From Desulfobacterales bacterium (lineage in GTDB: Bacteria > Desulfobacterota > Desulfobacteria > Desulfobacterales > Desulfosalsimonadaceae): a DNA stretch of 32,962 nucleotides. The notes beneath the pieces are model-generated. The model saw only the letters and a list, made by a program, of their open reading frames with translations. It was not told the DNA's origin and did not search any database. Every line of letters begins with the position of its first letter. Position 1 is the stretch's first letter. The translations under genes were made by a program, and so were the position numbers. The DNA lies in the NCBI GenBank assembly GCA_018334555.1, contig JAGXLR010000013.1:1-32962 (forward strand), read 5' to 3'. Below are positions 23,525-32,598 of this stretch, piece by piece.

Positions 23525-23959
23525 CTACACGCCGCGTGTTGACATCACTTTTTCGATTCTTGCCTTTTCAATCTTTTCCTCGTGGGCATGCTTTTTTCCG
23601 GCTGCTTCTTCCACTTTCGCCGTTAGAACATCCATTTCGCATGGCTTCATCAGGTAATCAAAGGCGCCGAGCTTCATGCCCTCAATGGCCGATTCCACGG
23701 TGGCATGCCCGGTCAGCATGATTACCTCAACCAATGGAAACTTCTTCTTAATCTCCTTTAGGGACTCAATACCGTCCATGCCGGGCATCTTGACATCCAG
23801 AATCACGACGTCGAGGTTGCGGTGGGTGTCCATTTGTCTCAACGCCTCATCGCCGCTGTAAGCGGCAATAATTTTATAGCCACGTTTGTCCAATCGCTTT
23901 TGCATTGGCTCGACAAAGGATTCCTCATCATCAACCAGCATGATGTATGGTTTCGCCAT
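23525..23959 (-). CDS. Single-domain response regulator with charged tail
   Basis: 144 aa from ATG 23959, supported by AAAGGAG upstream and by the receiver starting at MAKPYIMLVDDE. Asp55, Thr in MLTGHATVESA and Lys in LMKPCE are present. The tail GKKHAHEEKIEKARIEKVM is a charged helix. It is a close paralogue of the receiver at 16551-17000. It follows the Cache kinase by 17 bp and is its likely first acceptor. Confidence 0.92.
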   Translation of the reverse strand: MAKPYIMLVDDEESFVEPMQKRLDKRGYKIIAAYSGDEALRQMDTHRNLDVVILDVKMPGMDGIESLKEIKKKFPLVEVIMLTGHATVESAIEGMKLGAFDYLMKPCEMDVLTAKVEEAAGKKHAHEEKIEKARIEKVMSTRGV

Positions 23960-23976
23960 TTTTTTTACTCCTTTCT

Positions 23977-25704
23977 CTATTTCTGTACCGGAATCCATAT
24001 TCTAAACCGCGTCCCTTCCCCCACCGTGCTGTGGACATCGATTTTACCGCCCATTTTTTGGACGATCCCGTAGCAGATGGACAGCCCTAGGCCGGTGCCG
24101 CGTCCCACGGGCTTGGTGGTGAAAAAGGGTTCGAATATTCTTTCCCGGTTGGACTCGGGTATTCCCGGCCCGTCGTCTTCTACAATGATGACAATATGGT
24201 CTTTTTCCAAGCGGCTTAACTTGGTGATGATTTTTATCGTCCCCCCGCTTTTACTCATGGCATCGATGGCATTGTTGATAAGGTTTAAAAGCATCTGCTG
24301 CATCTCGGAAGGGGAGATCGTTATAAACGGTAAATCGGGCTGCAGCTCGGTTGCCATGGTGACCTTATTATATCTGGCCATCTGCTCGGAGAGCCCAACG
24401 ATTTCCTGGATCAGTTGGTTGACCTGGACATCTTTTAATGTGGTGTCGGTTTTTCGGGCAAAACTTAAAAGCTTGTGGGTAATCTCTTTGCATCGCTGGC
24501 CCTGGGTATTGATCTGCGCCAGCGAACGTTTGAATTCGGAAAGATTTTTACTTTCCGCGAACGGCTCGTCTTCAAACAAATCCCCCATCCAACCGGCTTC
24601 CTCCACCATAATGGCAACCGGATTATTTATTTCATGGGCAATCCCTGCCGCCAGTTCCCCCAGTGAAGCCATCTTTCCTGTTTCAATAATCTGTTTGTTC
24701 ATCATTTCCGTCTCCTGGTCCGCTTTGCGGATCCTGCGGACCATTTGCTTGGAGGTAAAAGCGGCCATACCGATAATCGCCGTGCCGCCAACAAGAAAAA
24801 TAAGCAGGGCGATATTTGACATCCGGTTTAGATCGGAAAACGCGTCCTCGGCCTGTTGCTTGACGATCAGCAGCCAGTCGCCGTTTTTCAAACTGCCGAC
24901 GGCATACAGGTTTTCCCTTCCGCTGTCATCGGTCCAGCGGGTAATAAGAATGTTGTTCCGGGTCTTTTCCACCGCCTCCCAAAAAAATGAATAACACTGA
25001 CTGCAGGGTTTTATTTCCTGGTTCGGCTTGGCCTGGAACTCGCCCGTCCGGTTCAGGATGAATGCAAAGCCGGTCCGCCCCACCTGGAAGTTATGAACCA
25101 GGGAATTAAATGCGTTAAAATTGACGGTGGCCCGCATCAGCCAGAAGCCGCCGTTCTTTTTAACCCTTGTCGCCACGATAAAATGGGGAAACCCCCGGAG
25201 CCCCAAGAAGACATCGCTGATAAACTCCGGTTCGCTGATCGCCTTTTTGAACCATTTGGCATTACTATAATCCGCCGCCTCCAGTTCATAGGGGCCGGCA
25301 TAGGCCCTCTGAATTCCCTTTTCATCGATCAACCCGAGATCCACAAATACATTGTCATAGTCGCGCCGTAATTTGATCAGGGTTTCGTATAAAAAATCAT
25401 TGTCATTGAGCCTTGAGAGTCGCTGGGTGGAGGCCAGGAATTCGATGGTTGAAAGTTTTTCCTGCAAAAATGAGTCGATATTCTGCTTGTGTTTCTGAAC
25501 CAGTTCGCTCAAATGCGCATGGGTCTTTTCATGATACGAGGCATTAAACTGCTGCAGCAGGATAGCGATGACAAGGACCATGGGGGTAAAGGATACAATG
25601 ATCACGGTGAGAATCATTTTCCGCGTCAAGGTTTGATAATATTGGCTCTGTTTTCCTTTGTCTTTTTTCATCTGCAATCCGGCTGAAATTGTCATTGGCC
25701 ACAT
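23977..25704 (-). CDS. Membrane histidine kinase with periplasmic Cache-type sensor
   Basis: 575 aa if translated from 25704; ATGs at 25695 and 25671 are also possible and none has a strong ribosome site. Two membrane segments (about 30-50 and 305-325) flank a Cache-like sensor ([38 protein letters not shown]) with a KPCSQC pair. The acceptor is His357 in [36 protein letters not shown] and GTGLGL complete the kinase core. It heads the seven-gene minus operon behind a near-consensus sigma-54 promoter and is paralogous to the kinase at 11403-13127. Confidence 0.92.
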   Translation of the reverse strand: MWPMTISAGLQMKKDKGKQSQYYQTLTRKMILTVIIVSFTPMVLVIAILLQQFNASYHEKTHAHLSELVQKHKQNIDSFLQEKLSTIEFLASTQRLSRLNDNDFLYETLIKLRRDYDNVFVDLGLIDEKGIQRAYAGPYELEAADYSNAKWFKKAISEPEFISDVFLGLRGFPHFIVATRVKKNGGFWLMRATVNFNAFNSLVHNFQVGRTGFAFILNRTGEFQAKPNQEIKPCSQCYSFFWEAVEKTRNNILITRWTDDSGRENLYAVGSLKNGDWLLIVKQQAEDAFSDLNRMSNIALLIFLVGGTAIIGMAAFTSKQMVRRIRKADQETEMMNKQIIETGKMASLGELAAGIAHEINNPVAIMVEEAGWMGDLFEDEPFAESKNLSEFKRSLAQINTQGQRCKEITHKLLSFARKTDTTLKDVQVNQLIQEIVGLSEQMARYNKVTMATELQPDLPFITISPSEMQQMLLNLINNAIDAMSKSGGTIKIITKLSRLEKDHIVIIVEDDGPGIPESNRERIFEPFFTTKPVGRGTGLGLSICYGIVQKMGGKIDVHSTVGEGTRFRIWIPVQK

Positions 25705-26075
25705 ATCCCGGATGCGGCCGAAAATGCCCGTGCAAAGGCGTCAAACGGTACGGCTGAAAACACAATTCCCGGCTTTGACACCACTAGACAATTCAATTAA
25801 TATGCCAATATGAAAAGCCTGAGGGCCTTGATCGGCAGCACGGTTTGAGACGGTAATAACCAGCGACGGCGCCCGAAGCCGTACACGGACGCCCTCAACA
25901 CCGCAATTAACGGAATCCCAGCAGATTCTACACCGGCATATTGGACTCAGAAGCTGCAGATGATAAGGTATCGCTGATGACTGAAAACGACGACAACGCC
26001 TATAAATTTTTCACTTTGTAAAAAAAATTGGCACGTAAGGCGCATATTAGGAAGGTGCCTGGACATATTGAGCTT
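25705..26075. other. Intergenic region before the Cache-kinase operon
   Basis: 371 bp without a gene. It holds a minus-strand sigma-54-like promoter (25792-25807). TTTTTCACTTTGTAAAAA at about 26006-26023 resembles a degenerate form of the TTTACA-N3-TGTAAA palindrome. The rest shows nothing I can assign. Confidence 0.45.
25792..25807 (-). promoter_or_regulatory. Sigma-54-like promoter of the minus operon
   Basis: Read on the minus strand, TGGCATATTAATTGAA matches the consensus except A for the C of the -12 GC. The -24 block is perfect. Expected transcription start is about 25781, roughly 75-110 nt before the kinase start. Confidence 0.55.
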
Positions 26076-27575
26076 TTAAGCGGATGCCGGAAGCCATACG
26101 GTAAATTTCGACCCTTTGCCGTACTTGCTCTCAAGGTGGATCCGGCCGTGATAGAAATCCACAATTTGTTTGACGATACTTAAACCAAGGCCGGTGCCGG
26201 TTACGAGGCGCGTCTCTTTTCGTTTTTCCCGGAAAAATTCGGTAAACAGGTCCTCACGATTCTCCGGCAGGAATCCGATGCCCGTATCCGAGACAGAGAT
26301 CCGTATATAGGGGCCATCCGCCTGAGCGCGGAGGATGACGGAGCCGTCTTTGCGATTGTATTTGACCGCGTTACTGACCAGGTTGCTAAACAAACGTTGC
26401 AGATCGTCATGGTCTGCCTGAACAGCCGGCAGGTTCTTATCAAGAGAAACATTGATTTGAACATTCTTTTCTTCGGCCAATGGGGTCGCCATAAAAACGA
26501 CCGCATCAACTATTTGAGCGATATTTTGGGACGAAATTTCACGGGCTGCCGTACCGGCCTCTATGCGGGCCATGCCCAGCAGGTCATTGACCATCTCCAT
26601 CAGAGCCCCAAGCCGGCGCCTTGAGCGTTTGATAATCTCCTGCTGTTTATCAAAGGTCTTGATGTGCCCCGCCTCCATATTTTCCAGGTAGCCGTCAACG
26701 GCGGCCAAAGGGGCCCGGAGCTCATGGGCCACCATGCTGACAAAGCGGGCCTTTACGTCTTCAACCCGCCTGATTTCGGAAATGTCCCGAACTACCGTAA
26801 TGGTGCCCAGAAACTGCCGGGAATCCGGATCAATGACCGGCGCCGTATTGGAAAGCACGCATTGGTTGCGAGATGCCGGTTCTAAAATGATTTCCCTGGA
26901 AATACGCTTTCGGCATTCTGAAACCTGGCTGATCATTTCAACTAACGCCTTTATCGTAATGACCTCGGAAACCCCGTAGTTGCCCGCCTTAAGTGGCGTA
27001 TGCCGGATCAACTTTAATGCGGCGGGATTGTGAAGCACCAGCATCTTCTCAGCATTACAGACCAAAACGCCGTCTTCCATACAATCAATAATCATCCGTA
27101 AACGGCTTTTTTCGGTGCCCAGTTCAAGCATTCGCTGCCGGCGCTCGGCTTCCAAACGGTTTTTTTCCTGCAGCAGGCTTACCCGTTCAAGGGCGCGTTT
27201 TGCCAGATGCAGCAGGGTGTCCGGAGTAAAAGGCTTTGCAATAAAATCATAGGCCCCCCGTTTGGTCGCCTCTACCGCGGATTCTATCGTGGCATAGGCG
27301 GTAATCACGACGAACTCGATTTCCGTAGCAATCCGGCGGGCGCGGTCTAAAAATTCAAAACCGCCCATGCCCGGCATTTTTAAATCCACAAGCACCAGAT
27401 CAATGCCTGGCTGACGTCTCAGAAGATTAAGCCCCGCCTGCCCGCCCGATGCCAAAAAAACCCGGTAGCCTTCGGATTTTAGAATCCGCTCACAGCCGCG
27501 GCGGATTTCCGCCTCGTCATCCACTACCAGAATGGTTCGGCCCCCCTGCAGGGTCTTTTGTTCAGTTTCCGCCAT
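26076..27575 (-). CDS. REC-PAS-HisKA-HATPase hybrid kinase
   Basis: 499 aa, soluble. The receiver (1-130) has Asp64 and Lys in IAKPFTP. A coiled region about 130-158 leads to a PAS domain (about 160-270, MEDGVLVCNAEKMLVLHNPAA). The acceptor is His284 in SMVAHELRAPLAAV. The ATP site shows NLVSNAVKYN, DTGIGF, LFTEFFR and GTGLGLSIV. It lies 4 bp after the dCache kinase stop with a GGAGG site, so the two are cotranscribed. The upstream membrane kinase most likely phosphorylates its receiver. Confidence 0.93.
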   Translation of the reverse strand: MAETEQKTLQGGRTILVVDDEAEIRRGCERILKSEGYRVFLASGGQAGLNLLRRQPGIDLVLVDLKMPGMGGFEFLDRARRIATEIEFVVITAYATIESAVEATKRGAYDFIAKPFTPDTLLHLAKRALERVSLLQEKNRLEAERRQRMLELGTEKSRLRMIIDCMEDGVLVCNAEKMLVLHNPAALKLIRHTPLKAGNYGVSEVITIKALVEMISQVSECRKRISREIILEPASRNQCVLSNTAPVIDPDSRQFLGTITVVRDISEIRRVEDVKARFVSMVAHELRAPLAAVDGYLENMEAGHIKTFDKQQEIIKRSRRRLGALMEMVNDLLGMARIEAGTAAREISSQNIAQIVDAVVFMATPLAEEKNVQINVSLDKNLPAVQADHDDLQRLFSNLVSNAVKYNRKDGSVILRAQADGPYIRISVSDTGIGFLPENREDLFTEFFREKRKETRLVTGTGLGLSIVKQIVDFYHGRIHLESKYGKGSKFTVWLPASA

Positions 27576-27579
27576 ACGC

Positions 27580-29565
27580 CTATCCTCCAGGCTTTAAATG
27601 ACACCCTGATAATGATTGGGAATCCGGCCCCGGCAGCGTAAAAACAAAACTGATCCATTCGCCGTACTTGCCTTCAGCGTGAATTTCGCCCTTTTGTCGC
27701 CGCAGGATCTCCCGGGTGATGAATAGCCCCAGGCCCGTGCCCCGTTCTTCTTCCCATTGATGATGAATCCGAAAAAATTTTTCAAAAAGCTTGTCCATAG
27801 ATTCTTCAGGGACGCCCGGACCGTCATTGCAGACGGAAAACACCGCACGATCCTTTTTTTTCCTGCCGGAAAGCACTATGCGCCCGTTTTTACGCCCATA
27901 TTTGATCGCATTGCTCACCAGATTTTCATAAACAATTTGGAGAAGCGAAGGGTCGGCCCGGACAAAAAGATCCGGCATCATATCCAGCGAAAGCCTCATT
28001 CGCCGTCGCTCCAGCCGGGTGCGCAAGTTGTTCAATACCGGCTTGATCACATCGGAGGCCACATGAACATTTCGTATTCTGACCTGCAGCTCCCCTTTTT
28101 CAATCCTTGATAGATTCAAATAGTTCAGCGTCATCTCCTCAGCGCGGACAATGGCCTGATTCACATCATTTAGCGCCGCCTGCTGGTCCTCTGAAACCGG
28201 CCCTACGTATCCGTCCTTTACCGCAAGCAGGTTGATCTTCATGGCGGCGATCTGGTTTTTCAACTCATGGGTGATAAATTCAAGCGTCTCCAGATAATGG
28301 GTAACGGATTTCTTTAACTTATCCGCCGTCACCTGCAGATTATTACGGCTTCGCTGGAGCTCCTTATCCCGCTGGCCCAACGCTGAAACCATCCGGTTAA
28401 ACGCTGAGGTCAGCCGATTGATTTCATCGCGTTTTGCCGACGGGGGGTCGGGCAGCTGATAGGATAGATTGCCGCGGGAGACTTCCGCTGTAGCAGATGT
28501 CAGCCGGGCAAGGGGCCTTGACAGCCGCCGGGCCAGCCCGAAGGATAAAAACCCCACCCCGATGAGCGCCAGAAAGGTCACGCCGACAAAAAGGAGCAGC
28601 GCCTGGTTGCGCATATCGTCATAGCGCTGCTTCAAGACCCCGACATAGAGCATCCCCACGACCCGGTCATTAATATTTTTGAGCGGCTTATAGGCAGATA
28701 TGTACCAGCTGTCCACGACGAATGCCGGGCCGGTCCAAGTCTTGCCGGCATCCAGAACCCAGTCATAGACCTCCTCTGATACCCGGGTGCCGATGGCCCG
28801 CCGAGCGTCTGTTCCGATAACATTCGTTGTAATCCGTACATCCCCCTGGAAAATGGTCACCGTACCCAGGTTTTTCCCCTTATAGGTGGCCACGGTAAAA
28901 ATATTTTCTCTGACAAAATCGACAAAATCGAAATTTCGGTTCAATACACTGCCAACCCTTACGAGTCCGGCCAGTCTCCCATTTTGATCGAAAATCGGTG
29001 ATGCTGCGTCCATCACCATGACATGGGTTAACCGCGTTGGGCCCCCGGCTTTGGCATGCGGCGTGGGAATTATGCTTACCCGGGCCTTATCCATAAGAGA
29101 TGGGGCTTCCGAGCGAAGAGAGGCCATTGAAACAAGCGTAACTCCGCTGGCCGGGCGCCTGGCGTCGATAATATGGTCGACCATTGTATCGCCGCCGAGG
29201 GCTCTTCCCGCAGCGTGGCCGTTCGCAGTGGCAATAACCGTCCCTGTCCTATCCAGTATATGGATAAAGTCATAGCCGGACAGATTTAACAGATCCCTCA
29301 ACAAGCTTTGGGGAATCGGGCTCTCGGTCTTGATGAGTTCGGCCATATGCGTGCCGGACATCATCAGACAAATTTTCTCTGCCTCCTCCAGCCGGCGGGC
29401 CAGCATGGCATCTGCGGTTTTCAGGGCCAACTCAGTACGCCGCTGGGCTTCGCTTAAAACCATTCGATTGATTAAAAAACCGCCGCTTAAAATCACCAGT
29501 GCGCCGAAGAGCACGACCGCTCCGACAAAAGCGGCCAGCAGTTTGGATCGTAATGGCAGGTCCAT
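27580..29565 (-). CDS. Membrane histidine kinase: double Cache, HAMP, HisKA, HATPase
   Basis: 661 aa. TM1 at about 10-32 and TM2 at about 322-345 enclose a periplasmic double-Cache sensor of about 290 residues, whose distal part (DSWYISAYKPLKNINDRVVG MLYVGV) is characteristic of the family. HAMP follows (about 345-400), then a coiled helix and acceptor His433 in EFITHELKNQIAA. NLVSNAIKYG, NDGPGV, LFEKFFR and GTGLGLFI form the ATP site. It should sense a small extracellular ligand. It is the first gene of a two-gene unit with the REC-PAS kinase. The ribosome site is weak. Confidence 0.92.
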   Translation of the reverse strand: MDLPLRSKLLAAFVGAVVLFGALVILSGGFLINRMVLSEAQRRTELALKTADAMLARRLEEAEKICLMMSGTHMAELIKTESPIPQSLLRDLLNLSGYDFIHILDRTGTVIATANGHAAGRALGGDTMVDHIIDARRPASGVTLVSMASLRSEAPSLMDKARVSIIPTPHAKAGGPTRLTHVMVMDAASPIFDQNGRLAGLVRVGSVLNRNFDFVDFVRENIFTVATYKGKNLGTVTIFQGDVRITTNVIGTDARRAIGTRVSEEVYDWVLDAGKTWTGPAFVVDSWYISAYKPLKNINDRVVGMLYVGVLKQRYDDMRNQALLLFVGVTFLALIGVGFLSFGLARRLSRPLARLTSATAEVSRGNLSYQLPDPPSAKRDEINRLTSAFNRMVSALGQRDKELQRSRNNLQVTADKLKKSVTHYLETLEFITHELKNQIAAMKINLLAVKDGYVGPVSEDQQAALNDVNQAIVRAEEMTLNYLNLSRIEKGELQVRIRNVHVASDVIKPVLNNLRTRLERRRMRLSLDMMPDLFVRADPSLLQIVYENLVSNAIKYGRKNGRIVLSGRKKKDRAVFSVCNDGPGVPEESMDKLFEKFFRIHHQWEEERGTGLGLFITREILRRQKGEIHAEGKYGEWISFVFTLPGPDSQSLSGCHLKPGG

Positions 29566-29731
29566 ATCTATATCGCAAGCTGACCGGAGATGATATGGTC
29601 ACGGTTATTTGAAGCCGATTTCATGGCTCGATCATCCAGGCTTCCGGAACCAAAGGCGCATCTTCGGGCCGAATCCCGAATGGTCAGCTTGCCCACATCT
29701 TTTAATTCGATTTGGGGCCCATATTGAACCA
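29566..29731. other. Short intergenic region with an inverted repeat
   Basis: GCAAGCTGACC (29575-29585) and GGTCAGCTTGC (29682-29692) form a perfect 11-bp inverted repeat spaced by 96 bp. No promoter with good consensus is visible for the minus kinase operon. Confidence 0.4.
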
Positions 29732-30661
29732 TTAGGGAATAATCCATACGGAAAAATTTCGGCCGGCCTGAACGACTTTGGTGCTGACCCGGCCCATAAA
29801 AAATTCACTCACCCGGGACAAGCCCCTGCGACCCACCACTATGATACCGTATCCACCGGATTGGGCTTCCTGGACGATCGCCTCGGCTCGGCTGTGCACG
29901 CCGCTGATGATCTTGTGTGTAACCGATCCTGAAGAGAATCCGGCATCGAGAAGTCGATCCGTTAATACTTCGAATGTTTTCTGCATTTCAGCTTCTGCGG
30001 CCAATCCCCATTCGGAGGCCATCTCCAGTTCCTTAGGGTTCGCATTCAACCCTGGAAATCCCCGGATGACATGGAAAAGCCCCGCCTTATAGCCCCTGCC
30101 GCCCATATGTTCGGCCACAAAATCAACCGCCTGAACAGAGGAGGCAGAACCGTCAACAGCAAGCAGCACTTTGTTCGTCTGCGGTTGCCGTCCCGCCACC
30201 AGCACCGGCAAAGAGTCTATCTTTGCAATCAGCTTGTTGGCCACACTCCCCACGGCCACGCCCTCCAGCCCATCCTTCTCTCGCCTGCGACAAACAACTG
30301 CCGTATAGCCGGATTCAGCCGCCTTTAGAATATCCCTTGCAACCCCTTTCTGAAGATTATGAATAACGGTTTCGATTGAGGCCCCAGGGATCCCGGAGTT
30401 GATCAAATGCTGTCTGGCCCGATCCATATATGCATTGATATCGCGTTTCCGCTGGTCTTCCCAGAGTTGCATCTGTCTCGCGGTTCCCGAGCCTATCGTC
30501 TCGTGCTTCAGATCCCAAAAGCACTCCGGGACCCCGCTGAATACATTGAACAAAACAATCCTCATGTCCGAGAATGCCTCTAGTTTGCCCACATAATCCA
30601 CCGTCAACAAAGACCGCGCCGAGCCATCGACAAGGACCAACAGATTTTTATTTTTTTCCAT
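29732..30661 (-). CDS. Tandem universal stress protein (two USP domains)
   Basis: 309 aa from the second of two adjacent ATGs, 5 bp after GGGGA (the first, at 30664, adds one residue; a longer open frame runs into a repeat). Both halves have the USP fold. Domain 1 starts NLLVLVDGSARSLLTVDYV and domain 2 NKVLLAVDGSASSVQAVDFV. The ATP-loop pattern G-x2-G-x9-G is kept in domain 2 (GRRGLSRVSEFFMG) and degenerate in domain 1. It is cytoplasmic and likely stress- or starvation-induced. It is paralogous to the 31626 gene, and both have the same sigma-54 promoter core. Confidence 0.9.
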   Translation of the reverse strand: MEKNKNLLVLVDGSARSLLTVDYVGKLEAFSDMRIVLFNVFSGVPECFWDLKHETIGSGTARQMQLWEDQRKRDINAYMDRARQHLINSGIPGASIETVIHNLQKGVARDILKAAESGYTAVVCRRREKDGLEGVAVGSVANKLIAKIDSLPVLVAGRQPQTNKVLLAVDGSASSVQAVDFVAEHMGGRGYKAGLFHVIRGFPGLNANPKELEMASEWGLAAEAEMQKTFEVLTDRLLDAGFSSGSVTHKIISGVHSRAEAIVQEAQSGGYGIIVVGRRGLSRVSEFFMGRVSTKVVQAGRNFSVWIIP

Positions 30662-30674
30662 CATCTTCCCCGCT

Positions 30675-30828
30675 TGACAATCTCGTAAAAAGTCGATTTT
30701 AGGATGGCAAAGTAAAAAGTTTAAGATCAAGGCGCGCAAAATCCCGAGGAATGCAAACTACTTAGCTGTACGTGAAATTCCGAGGGACGGAAGCGCAACA
30801 CAGATATTGGACTTTTTACGAAGCCATC
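30675..30828. repeat. Inverted-repeat element in the leader of the USP gene
   Basis: TCGTAAAAAGTC (30683-30694) and GACTTTTTACGA (30810-30821) are perfect 12-bp ends of an element of about 150 bp. Its right end CTTTTTACGAAGCCATC (30812-30828) recurs, reversed, at 32838-32854. Its left end resembles 9174-9200. It sits between the sigma-54 promoter and the USP start codon and would be part of the mRNA leader. Confidence 0.6.
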
Positions 30829-30872
30829 CCGCTTCGTTCTGTAATAGGTGAAACCGCTGTAAACACTTGAAT

Positions 30873-30888
30873 TGCAACAAACATGCCA
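30873..30888 (-). promoter_or_regulatory. Sigma-54 promoter of the first USP gene
   Basis: On the minus strand TGGCATGTTTGTTGCA fits the consensus at every position. The plus-strand core GCAACAAACATGCCAA is identical at 32600-32615 in front of the second USP gene. The expected leader is about 200 nt and contains the inverted-repeat element. Confidence 0.82.
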
Positions 30889-31083
30889 ATTTTTTGCTCC
30901 CGCCTGTCTCGATGGCGCGGCATGGCCAATGTTGGCGAATTCACCGCTCGGGTTGACAGGTAGGGATCGTGTTTATGGATGGACACTAAATAAAGCGCTT
31001 CCCATGCCCTCGGGTTCATCTTAGGCCCACTGGAGTAATTCTGCATACGGTATATTTAGGCTTTTGCCAGAGGGGCTCTATGA

Positions 31084-31099
31084 TGGCATCGATATTGCT
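31084..31099 (+). promoter_or_regulatory. Sigma-54 promoter of the STAS-like gene
   Basis: TGGCATCGATATTGCT fits the consensus except C at the purine position after the -24 block. GG is at 31085-31086 and GC at 31097-31098. Start of transcription is expected near 31110, 66 nt before the ATG. Confidence 0.75.
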
Positions 31100-31175
31100 A
31101 TAGGTAACGATTAGAAAGAATAACGGGTCAAGGTCTTGCCTATTAACTTACAAGCGTATCAAGGAGTCTTGTTAT

Positions 31176-31484
31176 ATGGCCAAAAATTTCAGAATTACCA
31201 GCCACGGCAATAAAAACCGCCTTTACCTGAAGCTTAGCGGAATATTTGACGCAGCGTCCGCGATGGAGCTTATTTATGCCCTAAAAGAAAACAGTGGCAT
31301 TGCAAAACAGGTCTATATCGAAACCGACGGACTTGACTCATTGCTGCCGTTTGGAAGGGACGTATTTAAAACCAGGTTTTTTTTATCCCCGGAGAAATCC
31401 AAAAATCTGGTTTTTATCGGCGACCATGGCAAACAGATCGCGCCGAGGGGGATTTGCTGCCTCAACCGAGATGAGAGAAGCTAA
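31176..31484 (+). CDS. Small STAS-like protein
   Basis: 102 aa. The order LYLKLSGIFDAASAMELIYAL, VYIETDGLDSLLPFGRDVF, NLVFIGDHG gives alternating strands and helices as in STAS/anti-sigma-factor-antagonist folds. The similarity is weak and there is no obvious phosphorylatable Ser at the usual spot. It has its own sigma-54 promoter and an AAGGAG site. It is divergent from one tandem-USP gene and convergent with the other, so it likely belongs to the same stress response. I am not certain of the family. Confidence 0.65.
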   Translation: MAKNFRITSHGNKNRLYLKLSGIFDAASAMELIYALKENSGIAKQVYIETDGLDSLLPFGRDVFKTRFFLSPEKSKNLVFIGDHGKQIAPRGICCLNRDERS

Positions 31485-31625
31485 ATGCCCGTTTATCCGG
31501 AATCGTCTCAGAATCCGAACTTGCAGAAGGCAGTCATGAGAAGGGTTTTGGTTATTGGCATAAACCGCTTTTTATACATTGTTCCAATTTAGGTCTAAGT
31601 AAATTCGGCTGCTATGCATCAACAG

Positions 31626-32552
31626 TTAGATGATCCACACCGTATGGTACCTTCCGGCCTGAACAACCTTCCGGCAGACCCTTCCCATAAAAAGTTCCCG
31701 CACCCTGGATAGGCCATGCCGGCCGACAACGATTGTGCTGTAATTTCCGCACTCAGCCTCCATAACGATTGCCCCGGCGCGGGAGTAGGCGCCCGTCGTA
31801 ATTTTTTCCACAATATTTTCCGGTCGAAGGCCGGCGGCAACCAGTTTTTCATTTAAGCCCTTGAATTGTTTTCGTATATACGCCTCCACGCTGTCAGGAC
31901 CCTTTTCCGGCATCATAAAATCTGGTTTATCTTCACTTTTACCGGTGAAGCCGGGGATAACATGCAGCAGGCAAACGGTGAAATCGCCATCTCCAAGATT
32001 TTCAGCGAGGAAATCAACCGCTTGAGTCGAAGCCAGGGATCCATCCACGCCAATGAGGATCCTATTCGTCTGCTCTTTTCGGCCGGCTACCTGAAGGGGC
32101 AGAAATGTGAGTTTCGACAGAAGGCTGCTGGCAATGCTGCCAAGGGCTACGCCCTCGAACTCTCCCATTCCCTGCCTGCGGAGAACGACGGTTTGGTAAC
32201 CTGCCTGGGCCTCGTTTAATATATCCCGAATAATGCCTTTCTCACGATAGTGAATTTTGATTTCAACCGAGGCCTTGGCAAGCCCCTTGGCGACCAAACC
32301 CTGCCGGGCGGTTTCCATATATTCTTCTATACGTTGTTTTTTCTGCTTCTCCCACGCCCCGATCGCATGACAGGCGTTAAATTTTGAGACTTCGATCTCA
32401 GGCCCCCAACAATCTTCTGGGATGCCGCTAAAAACAGTATAAAGAACGATCCTCATGGAATGAAACATCGGCATGCCGGCTATGTAGTCCACCGTCATAA
32501 GCGCGCGCTTAGAGCCGTCCAACAATACCAACGCCTTTTTTTTCCCCGTCAT
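31626..32552 (-). CDS. Tandem universal stress protein (two USP domains)
   Basis: 308 aa. Domain 1 starts KKALVLLDGSKRALMTVDYI and domain 2 NRILIGVDGSLASTQAVDFL. The nucleotide-loop pattern is clear in domain 2 (GRHGLSRVRELFMGRV). It is collinear with the 29732-30661 protein over its full length, including the C-terminal KVVQAGR...WII, so the two arose by duplication together with the promoter. GGGAGGCGGG lies before the start. A sigma-54 promoter is 47 bp upstream. Confidence 0.92.
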   Translation of the reverse strand: MTGKKKALVLLDGSKRALMTVDYIAGMPMFHSMRIVLYTVFSGIPEDCWGPEIEVSKFNACHAIGAWEKQKKQRIEEYMETARQGLVAKGLAKASVEIKIHYREKGIIRDILNEAQAGYQTVVLRRQGMGEFEGVALGSIASSLLSKLTFLPLQVAGRKEQTNRILIGVDGSLASTQAVDFLAENLGDGDFTVCLLHVIPGFTGKSEDKPDFMMPEKGPDSVEAYIRKQFKGLNEKLVAAGLRPENIVEKITTGAYSRAGAIVMEAECGNYSTIVVGRHGLSRVRELFMGRVCRKVVQAGRYHTVWII

Positions 32553-32598
32553 TTTCCCGCCTCCCGGACCCGTCTATGGGTCGTTTAATGACTACCTC

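Larger units (their letters stand above)
30665..31175. other. Divergent intergenic region with two sigma-54 promoters and a repeat
   Basis: 511 bp. Read left to right it holds the inverted-repeat element 30675-30828, the minus promoter 30873-30888, a possible shared activator site GTGT-N10-ACAC (30969-30986) and the plus promoter 31084-31099. No gene of its own is convincing. Confidence 0.6.

Noticed and set aside
24077-24994. 305-codon plus-strand open frame opposite the Cache kinase
   Set aside because: It is fully antisense to a kinase with intact motifs, and its translation shows no domain-like pattern.
26029-26044. TGGCACGTAAGGCGCA on the plus strand looks like a sigma-54 promoter
   Set aside because: The -24 block is perfect, but the -12 block is GCGCA rather than TTGCA. 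It points into the antisense strand of the 26076 kinase with no plus-strand gene downstream.
30816-31046. 76-codon minus-strand open frame in the divergent promoter region
   Set aside because: It spans the USP sigma-54 promoter and the edge of the repeat, and it has no ribosome site or recognisable composition.
31556-31571. TGGCATAAACCGCTTT as a further sigma-54 promoter
   Set aside because: The GC is two bases too close to the -24 block, and it lies between convergent genes with nothing to drive.
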